A stretch of 50,334 nt of DNA from Branchiostoma floridae (taxonomy: Eukaryota; Chordata; Leptocardii; Amphioxiformes; Branchiostomatidae): positions 34,551,631 through 34,601,964 of the forward strand of contig NC_049980.1 of assembly GCF_000003815.2 (NCBI RefSeq). The letters are read 5' to 3'. Below the pieces are notes generated by a model. That model worked only from the letters and a program-made list of their open reading frames with translations. It had not been told where the DNA came from and did no database searches. The translations under genes were made by a program, and so were the position numbers. This document shows, in pieces, positions 1 through 12,200 of the stretch (positions within the stretch are counted from its first letter, which is position 1; every line of letters begins with the position of its first letter).

Positions 1-213
1 TATCTGATGTCTTCTTCTCGAAGTCAAGTTTAGGTCGCCGTAAGCGTCATCCAGGTGGTAATGATCGAAGGAGTCTGCGGCGTACTTGCTGACGGGAATG
101 CTGGCGGACCAGATGTACAGCAGCAGCAACATGGCTCCCAGCAGCAGCACGAACGCGCCGCCGGTCAACATGTCTTGGGCCCGGCCCGCGTGCACTTTTA
201 GCCGAAAAGCCAT
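1..213 (-). CDS. Type II membrane protein, N-terminal fragment (runs off the left edge)
   Basis: Read from the ATG at 213 down to position 1, this is 71 codons with no stop, so the gene continues outside the window. An in-frame TGA lies shortly upstream of the ATG, which supports this start. The protein has a short basic, cytosolic-type N-terminus (MAFRLKVHAGRAQDM), then one strongly hydrophobic stretch at residues 20-34 (FVLLLGAMLLLLYIW), then a polar region with an NLT glycosylation sequon near residue 62. That is the layout of Golgi type II enzymes such as glycosyltransferases and sulfotransferases, but no catalytic part is visible, so the family is unknown. It is transcribed away from UBE2Q, whose start codon is about 2.1 kb away. 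Confidence 0.6.
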   Translation of the reverse strand, partial: MAFRLKVHAGRAQDMLTGGAFVLLLGAMLLLLYIWSASIPVSKYAADSFDHYHLDDAYGDLNLTSRRRHQI

Positions 214-1254
214 CGGGAATGTTTGTTGTACAGCTCAGGCTACTATTCACCTACTGGCTTGCCGGGATGTCGGGTTGCAGGTCCAGGAGCTAAAGTACGT
301 TGTGGTTGAGCAAAACGTCGAAAAGAGAGGGTAAAATTAACTTGAGTCCCGGCAAGACTGAGTGATGAAAAAAATGATGATCAGTCAGGGATGTAACTGT
401 AGCCCAGGCTACTATTCACCTACTTGCTCGTGCTCAGGATGTCAGGTTGCAGGTTCCGGACCTAAAGAACGCTGTGGGGCCGGACCGAAATGGCAGGAAA
501 GAGAGGATGGACTTAGCCCGAGCAAGACGCCCCCAATGATGAGAAAATGATGCTCTGCCTCTGGGATGAGCTGTGTTAAAGTTAAGATCCTGCAGACAAG
601 GATAATAACTACAGCTGGTGTCGTCCGACGTTACCCTACAGAACTACTACAGAACGCTGTGGGGCCGACCGAAAAAGTTAGGACAAGACAAGACAAGACA
701 GTTGAAACAAGTCCGACGTGCGAGACGCAGTGATGAAAGGAAAAAAGGTAAAGAGTCTCAACGATTTGTTGTGTTAAACTTTAGACAATAACTAGAGCCG
801 GCGATTCGTCGCCCGTACTACAGCCCTCCCCCGCCATTATTGATATTTACCTGTCCGATTCAAGTCACCTGACGAGCTGTCCAGCAAGTTTTACCTGTTC
901 GTGTCGTCGCGACCTTATCACAATATCAGAGTTGGGCTGGAGAAGTCACGAAGACCGAACTTTACTCAGTTTCCATGTACGGCAGAACCTTATAAGCATG
1001 TAAACTCGTGCAAATTTGCTGTGAAAAAAAATAGCATACGTAGCCCATATTTAGGGATGTGGTCTTTGTTTACAAACATTAGAAAGAGTGTCGGGATAGA
1101 GATATAGGCCTGGGGCGGCTGTTATTACACTGATTGTGTGCTACTCAGAATCTATAAACGTTTCTCGTCAGCAGATACTTCCAATGTGATCCATTTTTTA
1201 CTGCAAACTTGTCTTATATAAATTAGTTTGAATTGTTAGTCTCTATTTAACCAG
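214..1254. other. Upstream flank with degenerate local duplications
   Basis: No credible coding exon is seen. Two related segments (about 233-332 and 398-520) share phrases such as CAGGCTACTATTCACCTACT and a following GGTTGCAGGT, and a third piece near 645-680 repeats ACGCTGTGGGGCCG. The pattern suggests an old tandem duplication in the 5' flank of the minus-strand membrane-protein gene. Short open frames here have no recognisable content. Confidence 0.4.
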
Positions 1255-1749
1255 NNNNNNNNNNNNNNNNNNNNNNNNNNNNNNNNNNNNNNNNNNNNNN
1301 NNNNNNNNNNNNNNNNNNNNNNNNNNNNNNNNNNNNNNNNNNNNNNNNNNNNNNNNNNNNNNNNNNNNNNNNNNNNNNNNNNNNNNNNNNNNNNNNNNNN
1401 NNNNNNNNNNNNNNNNNNNNNNNNNNNNNNNNNNNNNNNNNNNNNNNNNNNNNNNNNNNNNNNNNNNNNNNNNNNNNNNNNNNNNNNNNNNNNNNNNNNN
1501 NNNNNNNNNNNNNNNNNNNNNNNNNNNNNNNNNNNNNNNNNNNNNNNNNNNNNNNNNNNNNNNNNNNNNNNNNNNNNNNNNNNNNNNNNNNNNNNNNNNN
1601 NNNNNNNNNNNNNNNNNNNNNNNNNNNNNNNNNNNNNNNNNNNNNNNNNNNNNNNNNNNNNNNNNNNNNNNNNNNNNNNNNNNNNNNNNNNNNNNNNNNN
1701 NNNNNNNNNNNNNNNNNNNNNNNNNNNNNNNNNNNNNNNNNNNNNNNNN
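1255..1749. other. Assembly gap (495 N)
   Basis: Run of N. Any open frame drawn across it is meaningless. Confidence 0.99.
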
Positions 1750-2300
1750 ATTGAAACAGTTACATGAGGCAACACAGTTTAATTTCTTCGTTGTTGATTT
1801 GTCGTATACGGTCTTTTTGCTTTTTTTTCATTTTTTTTAAATTTTTTTATTAAGAACGACTACACTTAGTGAATGTTTCAACCCCGAAATGCCGGCTTTG
1901 TCTTTCTTCTACCAAGATCGTTACTATTTACTAAACTTTTCTTGAACATCCATTGTTTTGAACCTCAGCCAGTTAAGCCTGCTGACTTGTTCCTGTTGTA
2001 GCATTTTGGTCCATCACAAGACACCTCTTTTCTTTCATATTTTTTGTTTACCCGATTATTTTCTAATAGTCCGCGAACCCAGAGACTACATTGGTTGTGC
2101 CTGACACTCCCCCTGCCGTCCCATGTGGACTGTTCCGGGTGTCCTGCGGAATTGTGGGTACTGCGCAGACTCAGTAGCGTCCAGAGCCGCCATCTTGCAC
2201 CAGTAGGACCTGAGCTACTTTCTCCGTCCCGACAAAATCTCCCAAAACTATGCGTTTTTCTACCCACTGAGAACTTTTTCTGCCGCGCCAGAGGGCATGC
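1750..2300 (+). promoter_or_regulatory. UBE2Q upstream region and 5' UTR
   Basis: The interval between the gap and the UBE2Q start codon becomes richer in CpG from about 2090 onward and has no TATA box at a convincing distance. The transcription start cannot be placed from sequence. A short open frame from 2044 terminates with a TGA that overlaps the first UBE2Q ATG (ATGA at 2301-2304). If it lies in the mRNA it would act as an overlapping upstream ORF, but nothing shows that it does. Confidence 0.35.
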
Positions 2301-5300
2301 ATGAGAGATAACATGTCGTGCTTTCAGCAGCTGAGGCAAGAGTTACGGCAGTTGGAGGCTTTATTTCCGAAGGACCATGAAAGGTTCCGAGTCGAGTCGG
2401 CCTCCCTGGACGAAGTGACGTGCATCTTTGTCAGCCCGAATGACGATACCTTCGTCATTCATTGTAATATTAACGTAAGTACACATATCGCTGTCAAAAT
2501 ATCATCATATTCTACTTCGGCCTTGTTTCATAACTATACAATGTGTGAATGGGTTGAAAACTGCGTTTGGTTCAACTCGTAACCCGGCCTGGGAATTTTT
2601 TTCTGCGTGTTTTGTTGCGATGCGACCTCCGACCGCCAAGGCCCCAAAACAATAACAATTGATCAGAAACAATGCAGAAAGCGGGTAGGATTGAGTACGG
2701 TAATTTTATCATGCAAATGACTTGGAAATAGTGTCACTTGAAGGACTAACAGCTTGCGTAAGTGTAATCAAGGCGCTTTGTGCACCTTTGTGAAGGGAAC
2801 GGATAATGTGCGAGTCTTGCTTTTTCTCCGGATGTGATTCAAGGTTCCTTATGACATCATCCAAGGTGCGCTTTAACTTGAGAAGAAAGGAGCAACCGGA
2901 AACGCCTGTCTTCATTTTTCCTTAGTTAGTTTCCCGTGTTTACCAGACTGACCCCCTCGACTTGATTATCAGCACGGCGTGTGAAACAACAGCAACATGA
3001 GAGTGTGAATATTATAATTTATCCCGCTAACACACAACACATGTACTTGTAACCATGTCTGGAAAATGTCAAGAAAATCAAGGTACGAAATCTTCATTGG
3101 CAGACGGAAAAAAGAAAGATTTTGACCAGTCCATCAGGTAGCAGACTGTATCAAACATTAATAAAAACGTGTGACAGAATATTTATTGTTAAAGACTTCA
3201 TGACTGGAAGCAAATTTGGTGGATTGTTGGGATTTGCATGTTCATCAGCTGTTCACCTGCTATAATAGATAATTAACAATTTGTTAATAATTAATACAAG
3301 AGGGAGGCAACACAGGTTAAAACTTTTAGTGCAAATGGGATGAAGTTAGAATGCCAATACAGTAATGTAGTAATTTTCTTTGCTATCAATCAAATATTTT
3401 GTATTATGCCAAGCCAACAAGAACTCAATATTATTTTATTTTCAATGTGAATATATCATTTTATTATAGATTTTTGCAGATGTGAAAATTACAAATTATG
3501 TTTGTGATACAAAGTAAATATTTGTTTTTACATCATCTCCTAAGTACCATACCATCTGTCAAAAGCACACTTCAAGTTCTGTCCCAGGCCTGGGAATACT
3601 GTGTACATGGATGTAGTGATGGTGTGAATATGTACCTTTGTGCACCAGAGTTGGAGTTGCACCTGAGTTTGACTGTGGGTGTGTAAACTTGGCACAAAAA
3701 GTTTGGAATATTAACTTTGGTTGATCATATTTCCATTGTTTCTACATCAATTTCGATGTATTATTTATCATTATAAAGCTTGTGTGATTTTCTTACCAAT
3801 AGTATCAAACTCATTATCATTGTAAACTCATGGAACATGCACCAGGCCTGCTTGTAAACATGAGTGGGACACTAAGAACAAGATATTTGTGTAGGGCCTG
3901 GGTTGAGTATAACTGCTGTCTACTGTACATACAGTAGTAGTAATACAGGACATCCTTGAGTCTTGAGAAGTGTCAGATTAAATGATTAACCTTGCTTTGT
4001 TGCATTACTTGTTATGAACTTGGCTCAATATATAATTTTTCACAAGCAGAAGACTAAAGTGCAAAGTATACAACATGTCTGCCATACTAGTAGTAATTGA
4101 TTGCAGTTAATTTAGGCATACAAAGATACTGTGTGCTCTTATTTATGTATGTAATATTGAATAGGCTTAGCACAGTAACACTCCGGTAACAACTGCTATA
4201 TTTTTCAATATGATAGGTGAGTGTGAGTGTGCAATAGTTAAACTGACTTGCTTACATGTTAGTTGAAGACAGACATGGGTCTGGGTTTTACATGTAGTGT
4301 AATATAATATATATGTCTGTACAGGCTAGTAGAATTCCTGGGACTGGTGTTGAGTGTCTATACAGCAGTTCTGGTATTGGCACGGACCCACATTTTCTAT
4401 CTATAGTAGATTATTGAATAGTAGTCATAATTCACCTTTGAATTGTATTCCATATACAGTAATGTTGTCATATATTTTTCCCTCAGTGTGAAAGCAGACA
4501 AAAGCGAAACACTTAACAATAGTTTATAAATAAATATGTAGATGTTCATAGCAAAGTTCTTTCACACATTTGAACTTGCTATTCCCGCAATAGAAAAAAA
4601 GGTACTGCATGCAGTTATTAAAATGAAGGTGTGATTGGGTAGGATAATTCATTTTTGGTTTCCTTCAGTCAATATTGACCATGGTAAAATCCTAATTGAT
4701 ATCAGCCCTACAGCGTCGACTGTGGCTAAACAGTCCTATATGAGAATGACAGTCTCTGCCACACAGGGCACATCTGAAAGCTGACTCAGGTCTGTTGCAG
4801 AGTTCTTTTCTCAGGATCCGCTTTTCTTCTGCCATGCGCATCAGTCTGGTTTCTCCTGATTTTAGCTGCCTGGACAGTGTGCATCTCCAGCTGGATCTGT
4901 CAAGATTGTGAAGGAAAGTTTCTGAAAACTGTGACTGCATTATTATTAGTGATATGAACAAAAACACACACCACTAGAATGAAATTCATATACAACCATA
5001 ATGACTTGATTCTCTCAAAGCACAGGTTAAAATGTCACCAAAACATGCCAACACAATTTCGTACATTGAAATATTGAAGTGGACCCAAATTCTACAACAA
5101 CAAAAGCTTTTTTATTGCGTTTTTTTAGATTTTCTGACATTGTTTACTGTAATACACTAGCACCATTATCTAACATTTTTATCTGTATGTTTTAACTGAA
5201 TTTTAGTATTATTGTAAATTGAAGGCACTTGTATATTGTTATATGCTTTTAAATTAGTGTGTGAAACTTTGTGAACCTCGCAATTCAGCCGATTGGCTGC

Positions 5301-8300
5301 CATGAGTTTCGGTTAAATAAACCATTACCATAACATTGCACAAATATCAAGGTGCAACTACAGCTGTAGTTTTGGTGGCACAAAAGTATGTAACATATTC
5401 ACCCAGTAGCATATCCACCCCGCTGATGGCAAGGTGTGCTGATATACGTAGCATGTCTCACACCTTGTTACTGGGTACCTTCTAATAAGCAAAACAGCTG
5501 GAGATAATTAACCCCAGAAGATTCATTCATGAGTCGTTAGACAGATAATTACTACAATACTGTTGTACCTTGGCGGTTATTACAACTAACCATGTTCCTA
5601 AATGCACCATTTCTAGAGACCTGTAGTTTTGTAGATATACACAATTATTACAGTTATAATGGCTTCACAATTTGTAACACTCATTTTGTGCATTATCATT
5701 TTTTATATTTTACCAGAAACACGAAATGAAATGTCATATAGAGATTTTTAACAAAAAGTTCATCTTGTAACTAAAACACTTAAGTCAATATGAATTATGC
5801 AAAACAAACAAATGGAAAGACAGAGAGCAAACTATCAAAATCACAAACCTAACAAAGCCCTGACAAATGCTCAGAAAAAAGTTTTTTGTATAGAATGTCC
5901 AATACTTGGGATTGTTCTGTAAGATTATCAGGTATTTTTCCCAATGTATATGGACCTCATGTAGACTTATTTTTTATCATCTGTGAATGTATTCTCCGTA
6001 TATGTTATGTTCCTATGTGTCATGTACTTTTTTCCGAGAGTTATGTATGTTGTTGAGGACCACAGGAAGTTCCGAAGAGTTGGTGAAATGTAAATTATAT
6101 TGTTATAACTAATTGTGGATCTAAATTAACTTTTTGTTTCCCCCCAGGAGAACTACCCGCATTCCTCCCCCATGTGGTTCTCAGAGTCAGAGGACCCGGT
6201 CGTGTCGGCCGCCATAGAAAACCTGTCCAACGTGTCGGGAGCAGCCAACCTGGTGAGATGCACACTCTGTCTTATAAGCTACTTCCCTGTTTGAACTGCT
6301 AATGCCCAGTGTGTTGTAATGTATTATATCAAAGTTGAAGGCCACAGAGAGAAGAACAAAGCATGTGGAAAAAAAAGCAAGGTCTCGGTTTGGAGTGCCA
6401 ATTTGACAATCTCTTGGAAAAGCGCTAGCACTTCTAAAACTGTAAAAGCATCGTTTCTCGGACAATTCAATGTTTCCAATAGATACCTTATTGCTGACCG
6501 ACAGACTCAGTTGACGTTTTCTGTAGAAAGGATATTTTTCCAAGAACCATCAATAAAATCAAATTTGCACCCAAAACTGCTAATTTTGGGGCTTTCTTTA
6601 CACTAGGCTGCTACACAGCCTGAGATAACTAATATTCCTGAGATAATAACTAATATGGATGTAAAGGTCAACAGTTTTTCTGTATAGACTGTGTTGACTT
6701 GCCTTACATCCTTAGTGCTGGTATTATTATCTGTAAATCTGGAAGGGTTGCAGAGCAGTGTGGGTAAGGGTGTGAAGTCTGCCATCTCTGATTGTCAGTG
6801 TTGATTTACAGCTGATCCGGCTGATGAAACAATTAGCCACCTCCCTGTGTAACATGTACAACGTGCCGGTATTGTTATCTGTAATGTAGTGTGGGTAAGG
6901 GTGTGAAGTCTGCTGTCTCTGATTGTCAGTGTTGATTTCCAGCTGATCCGGCTGATGAAACAGCTGGCCACCTCCCTGTGTAACATGTACAACGTGCTGG
7001 TATTGTTATCTGTAGTGTAGTGCAGTGTGGGTAAGGGTGTGAAGTCTGCCGTCTCTGATTGTCAGTGTTGATTTACAGCTGATCCGACTGATGAAACAGC
7101 TGGCCACCTCTCTGTGTAACATGTACAACGTGCTGGTATTGTTATCTGTAGTGTAGTGCAGTGTGGGTAAGGGGGTGAAGTCTGCCGTCTCTGATTGTCG
7201 GTGTGTTGATTTACAGCTGATCCGGCTGATGAAACAGCTGGCCACCTCCCTGTGTAACATGTACAACGTGCCGGTACATCCAGACATCCTAAAACTGGAC
7301 ACACCCACAGAACAACAGGTAAGGGAATATGCGCAAAAAACTTCTGAAATGTTAAATGTAAACCTCACTAGAACATTCTTGATGTATGAATAACATTTAC
7401 CAAATGGATTTCTGCAAATATAAAAGCACGATTAGAGTTTCAGTACCAGCAGAATTAAAGTTACGGTTTTAGGTATTATTGTACGTCATCATAGATATGA
7501 CTGCATTTTCTTCTTTTGTGCAAACTGCATGTTTATGTGCACACAATACAATAGCAATGGCATACACAGTGACTATAATACTCCATGTAACTACTCGTAT
7601 TCTATATTACTGCAGAATGGTGAGGAGTCATCAGAAAGCGAGGATGACGGGATGGACAGTGACCTGAATGAGGTAAGATGTCCATGTGAGATGTGCTCCC
7701 GGAATGTCTTGGCAAGCCTTATGGAACATGTGTTCACACTGACCCTGACCACTCCTTGTAGATGCTGTCATTTATATTCAATAGCTTTCATATACTTAGA
7801 ATATTGTTATTCATTCTTATCATCAAATTCCATTTGTATTGTCTTTGCCACTACCAGCTCTTTATAATATCCACAGGCAGCCCTAGCGAGTAGCTTGACA
7901 AAAGATTGCATCGTTTTATTTCTAGTATACAATAGTTTTATGTACTTCAGAATATTTTCATCATTATTTTGTCCATGACAAATTCCATTTTGTACTGTCT
8001 TGTCTCTGTCAGCAGAGCTAGCCCTATGTAGTATCCACAGGCTAACCAATAAATTAATAAGTGAAACCATAACATATCATCTGTTTTACCCTTGTCTCAG
8101 GATGTTGATGAGGAGGATCATTTTGAGATGGACGAGGTCACGTCCGAGAAAGACAAGAAGAAAGAAGAAGACGAAGACATTGAGACAGAAAACCTGATTG
8201 TGCTGGAGAGACTGAAAATGAACCAGCGCAGGGACTACCTAAAGGTACTGCTGTATCTATGGTGTATGTAGGGACTACCTAAAGGTACTGCCGTTCCTAT

Positions 8301-9162
8301 GGTGTATGTAGGGACTACCTAAAGGTACTGCTGTGTCTATGGTGTATGTAGGGACTACCTAAAGGTACTGCTGTATCTATGGTGTATGGGGTGGTCCACT
8401 GTTACTGGATTGTCATAGTAATAGTTAAGTAGTACATAATTGTACATGTAATAAAATATCATTTTGCCAATTTGTTATACTTCACTCTGAAAAAATAAGA
8501 AGTTCTGCTTCAGTACATTAGAAAGCAACTAGGGGCCATTATAAAACTGGACCTTTGTTTTCTCAACCACTTGACCCATCTACCAAATATCATAAAGATA
8601 CATCCACAGCTTCTTAAGTTATGCTGTCCACAAACACACTCAGGCACACACACACACACTCACACAGACACACAGATACAGACACATACTCATACAGAAA
8701 TGCACACACAGACCTAAAACACAACCTTCTGTGTGAGTTGTGTGGTACTTTTACAAATAAGACTAACCATGAGCCTGTGTTTGTCACACGTGGAGCAGGG
8801 GGCCATGTCAGGGTCGGTCCAGGCCACAGCATTACACACGCACACAGTGAGTTATGTGAGACTAACCTTGAGCCTGTGTTTGTCACACGTGGAGCAGGGG
8901 GCGGTGTCAGGGTCGGTCCAGGCCACAGCATTACACGCACGCACGCACGCACACACACACAGACAGACGCGCACACACGCACACACACAGTGAGTTATGT
9001 GAGACTAACCCTGAGCTTGTGTTTGTCACACATGGAGCAGGGGGCGGTGTCAGGGTCGGTCCAGGCCACAGACAGGCTCATGAAGGAACTCAAAAATGTC
9101 TTCAGGTCGGACAGCTTGAAAAGAGGTCAGGATAAAGCATTTCTGTCATTTCTGTCATTGCA

Positions 9163-9196
<34 letters not shown>

Positions 9197-9205
9197 CTGC
9201 CAGCG

Positions 9206-9251
<46 letters not shown>

Positions 9252-12200
9252 TGGGTGTGCATGTGTGGGTGTGTGCTCTGCCAGCCAGAGTGTGTGTGTG
9301 TTTGTGTGTGTCTGTGTGTATGAATGTATGTATATGTGTGTGTGTGTTTGTATCTCTTCGTGTGTTGAGGAATATGATTGTGTGTGTGCATATATTAATT
9401 TTATACATTTTGTAAAATTTTGTTAATTCAGTTTTCTACAATGTCCATGTGGGTACAGCTTAGTATTTTTCAGTACGTTACTTTTAAAATCTATCACATC
9501 ATGGTGACCTGAATACAAGTCTTAAGTTTTGTTCCTTTGGTAAATGTGTGTGTTTATCATATGACTGAGTTGTGAATATAAAAAAGATTGTTTTTCTTTT
9601 CAGGAATCTATTCCGTTGAGCTGGTAAACGACAACCTGTACGACTGGAATATCAAGCTGCAAGGGTGAGGGTGTATATTAGTATAAATATGCTCTCCATA
9701 CACATATTCTCCACTTACACACTTCCCATAATTAAGTGCGAGAGGGTTCCGGATATGGATGTTACTTGGATGCTACCACAGTTGCTCAGGGTGCGAAACC
9801 AGGGTGGAACCAGCTAAAACCTTCAGTACGAGGGCGGAAAAGCATATAAACTAATAAGTTGTCTGGCGAATATAGTACAGTTATCATTTGGGCCGAGAAT
9901 CTTACAAGTTTTGTGGTCAGAAGTAACTACCTAACACGTGCACCACTGTGGCTGTTAGTTGGTTTCTTCCGATGACCTTGGCGTTTCGTCTGCAGCCTTT
10001 GTTTTTTTCCTGTCGGAAAGTGATTAAACCATTGTCCTGTGATCGGTTCCACACCAAACTATCATCTCCTTGATGTTTTCTGTGTTCGGAATCGGTTAGA
10101 ACCAATTTTCTGTGCCCTTGGAGTCAGTTCCGGAGTTCGGAGCAGCCATATCCGGAACCCTCTCGCACTTAATTATGGGAAGTGTGTAAGTGGAGAATAG
10201 ATAAAACATGATGTGTTCCGTATCACCCTAGGTTGCTGCATGACAATCCATCCACAGCTTTTTGACTTGTGTTGTTCAACGATATGCCTATGCTAGAGGA
10301 GAAGGGCCCAGTGCAAGCATAGTATGATTTTCCCATTCTCCTGCACAGTTTTAATTATATGCTTTCATAATATGCAGTATCCTCTTGTTGTGCAAATAAA
10401 CAAAGATGGATACAGATCAAGTGATAGGTGAGGTGAGATACAAGTAAATGCTACAGAAACATGACCCTCTTGTGATAACACTGTATGTACCATTTCTACA
10501 GGGTGGACCCAGATAGCGCCCTGTATGTAACACTATATGTACCATTTCTACAGGGTGGACCCAGAAAGTGCCCTGTATGTAACACTGTATGTACCACAGG
10601 GTGGACCCAGATAGTGCCCTGTATGTAACACTGTATGTACCATTACCACAGGGTGGACCCAGATAGTGCCCTGTATGTAACACTGTATGTACCATTTCCA
10701 CAGGGTGGACCCAGATAGTGCCCTGTATGTAACACTGTATGTACCATTTCCACAGGGTGGACCCAGATAGTGCCCTGTATGTAACACTGTATGTACCATT
10801 TCTACAGGGTGGACCCAGATAGCGCCCTGTATGTAACACTGTATGTACCATTTCCACAGGGTGGACCCAGATAGTGCCCTGTATGTAACACTGTATGTAC
10901 CATTTCCACAGGGTGGACCCAGATAGCGCCCTGTATGTAACACTATATGTACCATTTCTACAGGGTGGACCCAGAAAGTGCCCTGTATGTAACACTGTAT
11001 GTACCACAGGGTGGACCCAGATAGTGCCCTGTATGTAACACTGTATGTACCATTTCTACAGGGTGGACCCAGATAGTGCCCTGTATGTAACACTGTATGT
11101 ACCATTTCCACAGGGTGGACCCAGATAGTGCCCTGTATGTAACACTGTATGTACCATTTCTACAGGGTGGACCCAGATAGCACCCTGTATGTAACACTGT
11201 ATGTACCATTTCCATAGGGTGGACCCAGGTAGTGCCCTGTATGTAACACTATGTACCATTTCTACAGGGTGGACCCAGATAGCGCCCTGTATGTAACACT
11301 GTATGTACCATTTCCACAGGGTGGACCCAGATAGTGCCCTGTATGTAACACTGTATGTACCATTTCCACAGGGTGGACCCAGATAGTGCCCTGTATGTAA
11401 CACTGTATGTACCATAGTGCCCTGTATGTAACACTATATGTACCATTTCCACAGGGTGGACCCAGATAGTGCCCTGTATGCAGACCTAATGGTACTCAAA
11501 CAGAAGGAGGGAAGAGATTTTATCCTCCTGAACATGACATTCAAGGTGAGAGGAGTCTTTGCCCTTTTGCAGATTTGAAAATGAAATAAAGCGATACTGC
11601 TTTGACTTTATAAATAACATCCTCTGGAGACGCCAATACTAATGTGTGAGGGCCTGGTTGAAAAAAAAAATCTGGCAGCAAAATGAAATATTGCTAAAAT
11701 TTCTAAGATACAGGAATTCAAAGCTAGCAATGCAAATTTTAGAACGAGTGTGTTCATGCTTTGCTCATTGTTATGTTGTTTCTAATCAACTGTGAACTCA
11801 AGTCAAAGATTCTGGAATTCTTCATTTTTACTCTTCTGCAAAGTACCAGTGCTCCAGTCTTAGAAGTGAATTTAAATACAGTACGTTAGTCTTGCTATCA
11901 GAGATGGTAGAAAAATGGCTCTCTATTCGCATGTACATATAGCACCATTTGACTGAAAGAAGAAGCCAAGTCACGGTTGATGATGCTGAAATGTCTGAAC
12001 ATTTCTCAAGTCTAACTTGTGTCACTGTTTTCTTGCATATGCAGACAGTATAATATATACAGTAGAAGTCATTTAATTGCACCCCATTTGCCAGCTTATT
12101 TCGTGCAATTATCTGGATGGCGCAATAATGCGAAGTTATCCAGCTGGATTGCACTGGTTTTGGATTTGGGGATTCTGTGCAATTAACTGAACTGTGCAAT

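Larger units (their letters stand above)
2475..6147 (+). other. UBE2Q intron 1
   Basis: Large AT-rich intron with donor GTAAGT and a C-rich acceptor. It contains a minus-strand LINE tail at 4692-4967 and a LINE- or SINE-like 3' tail near 5220-5335 ending in AAATAAACC. No further exon of UBE2Q is missing here, because exons 1 and 2 join in frame. Confidence 0.7.

Noticed and set aside
1236-1775. Open frames across N runs here and at the other gaps
   Set aside because: N bases carry no information.
2044-2304. 86-codon frame whose stop overlaps the UBE2Q start
   Set aside because: No protein similarity that I can recognise; probably upstream UTR or promoter sequence with chance openness.
6795-7368. 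Long minus-strand frames over the exon 3 repeats
   Set aside because: They are the antisense of tandem copies of exon 3; the repeated peptide is a by-product of the repeat.
8614-9426. His/Thr-rich and Cys/Val-rich frames on both strands
   Set aside because: Translations of CA/GT microsatellites. Only 9041-9125 within them is a real exon.
10417-11452. Several repetitive minus-strand frames of up to 196 codons
   Set aside because: 52 bp read in successive frames gives long open repeats; the sense strand is the exon 8 acceptor array.
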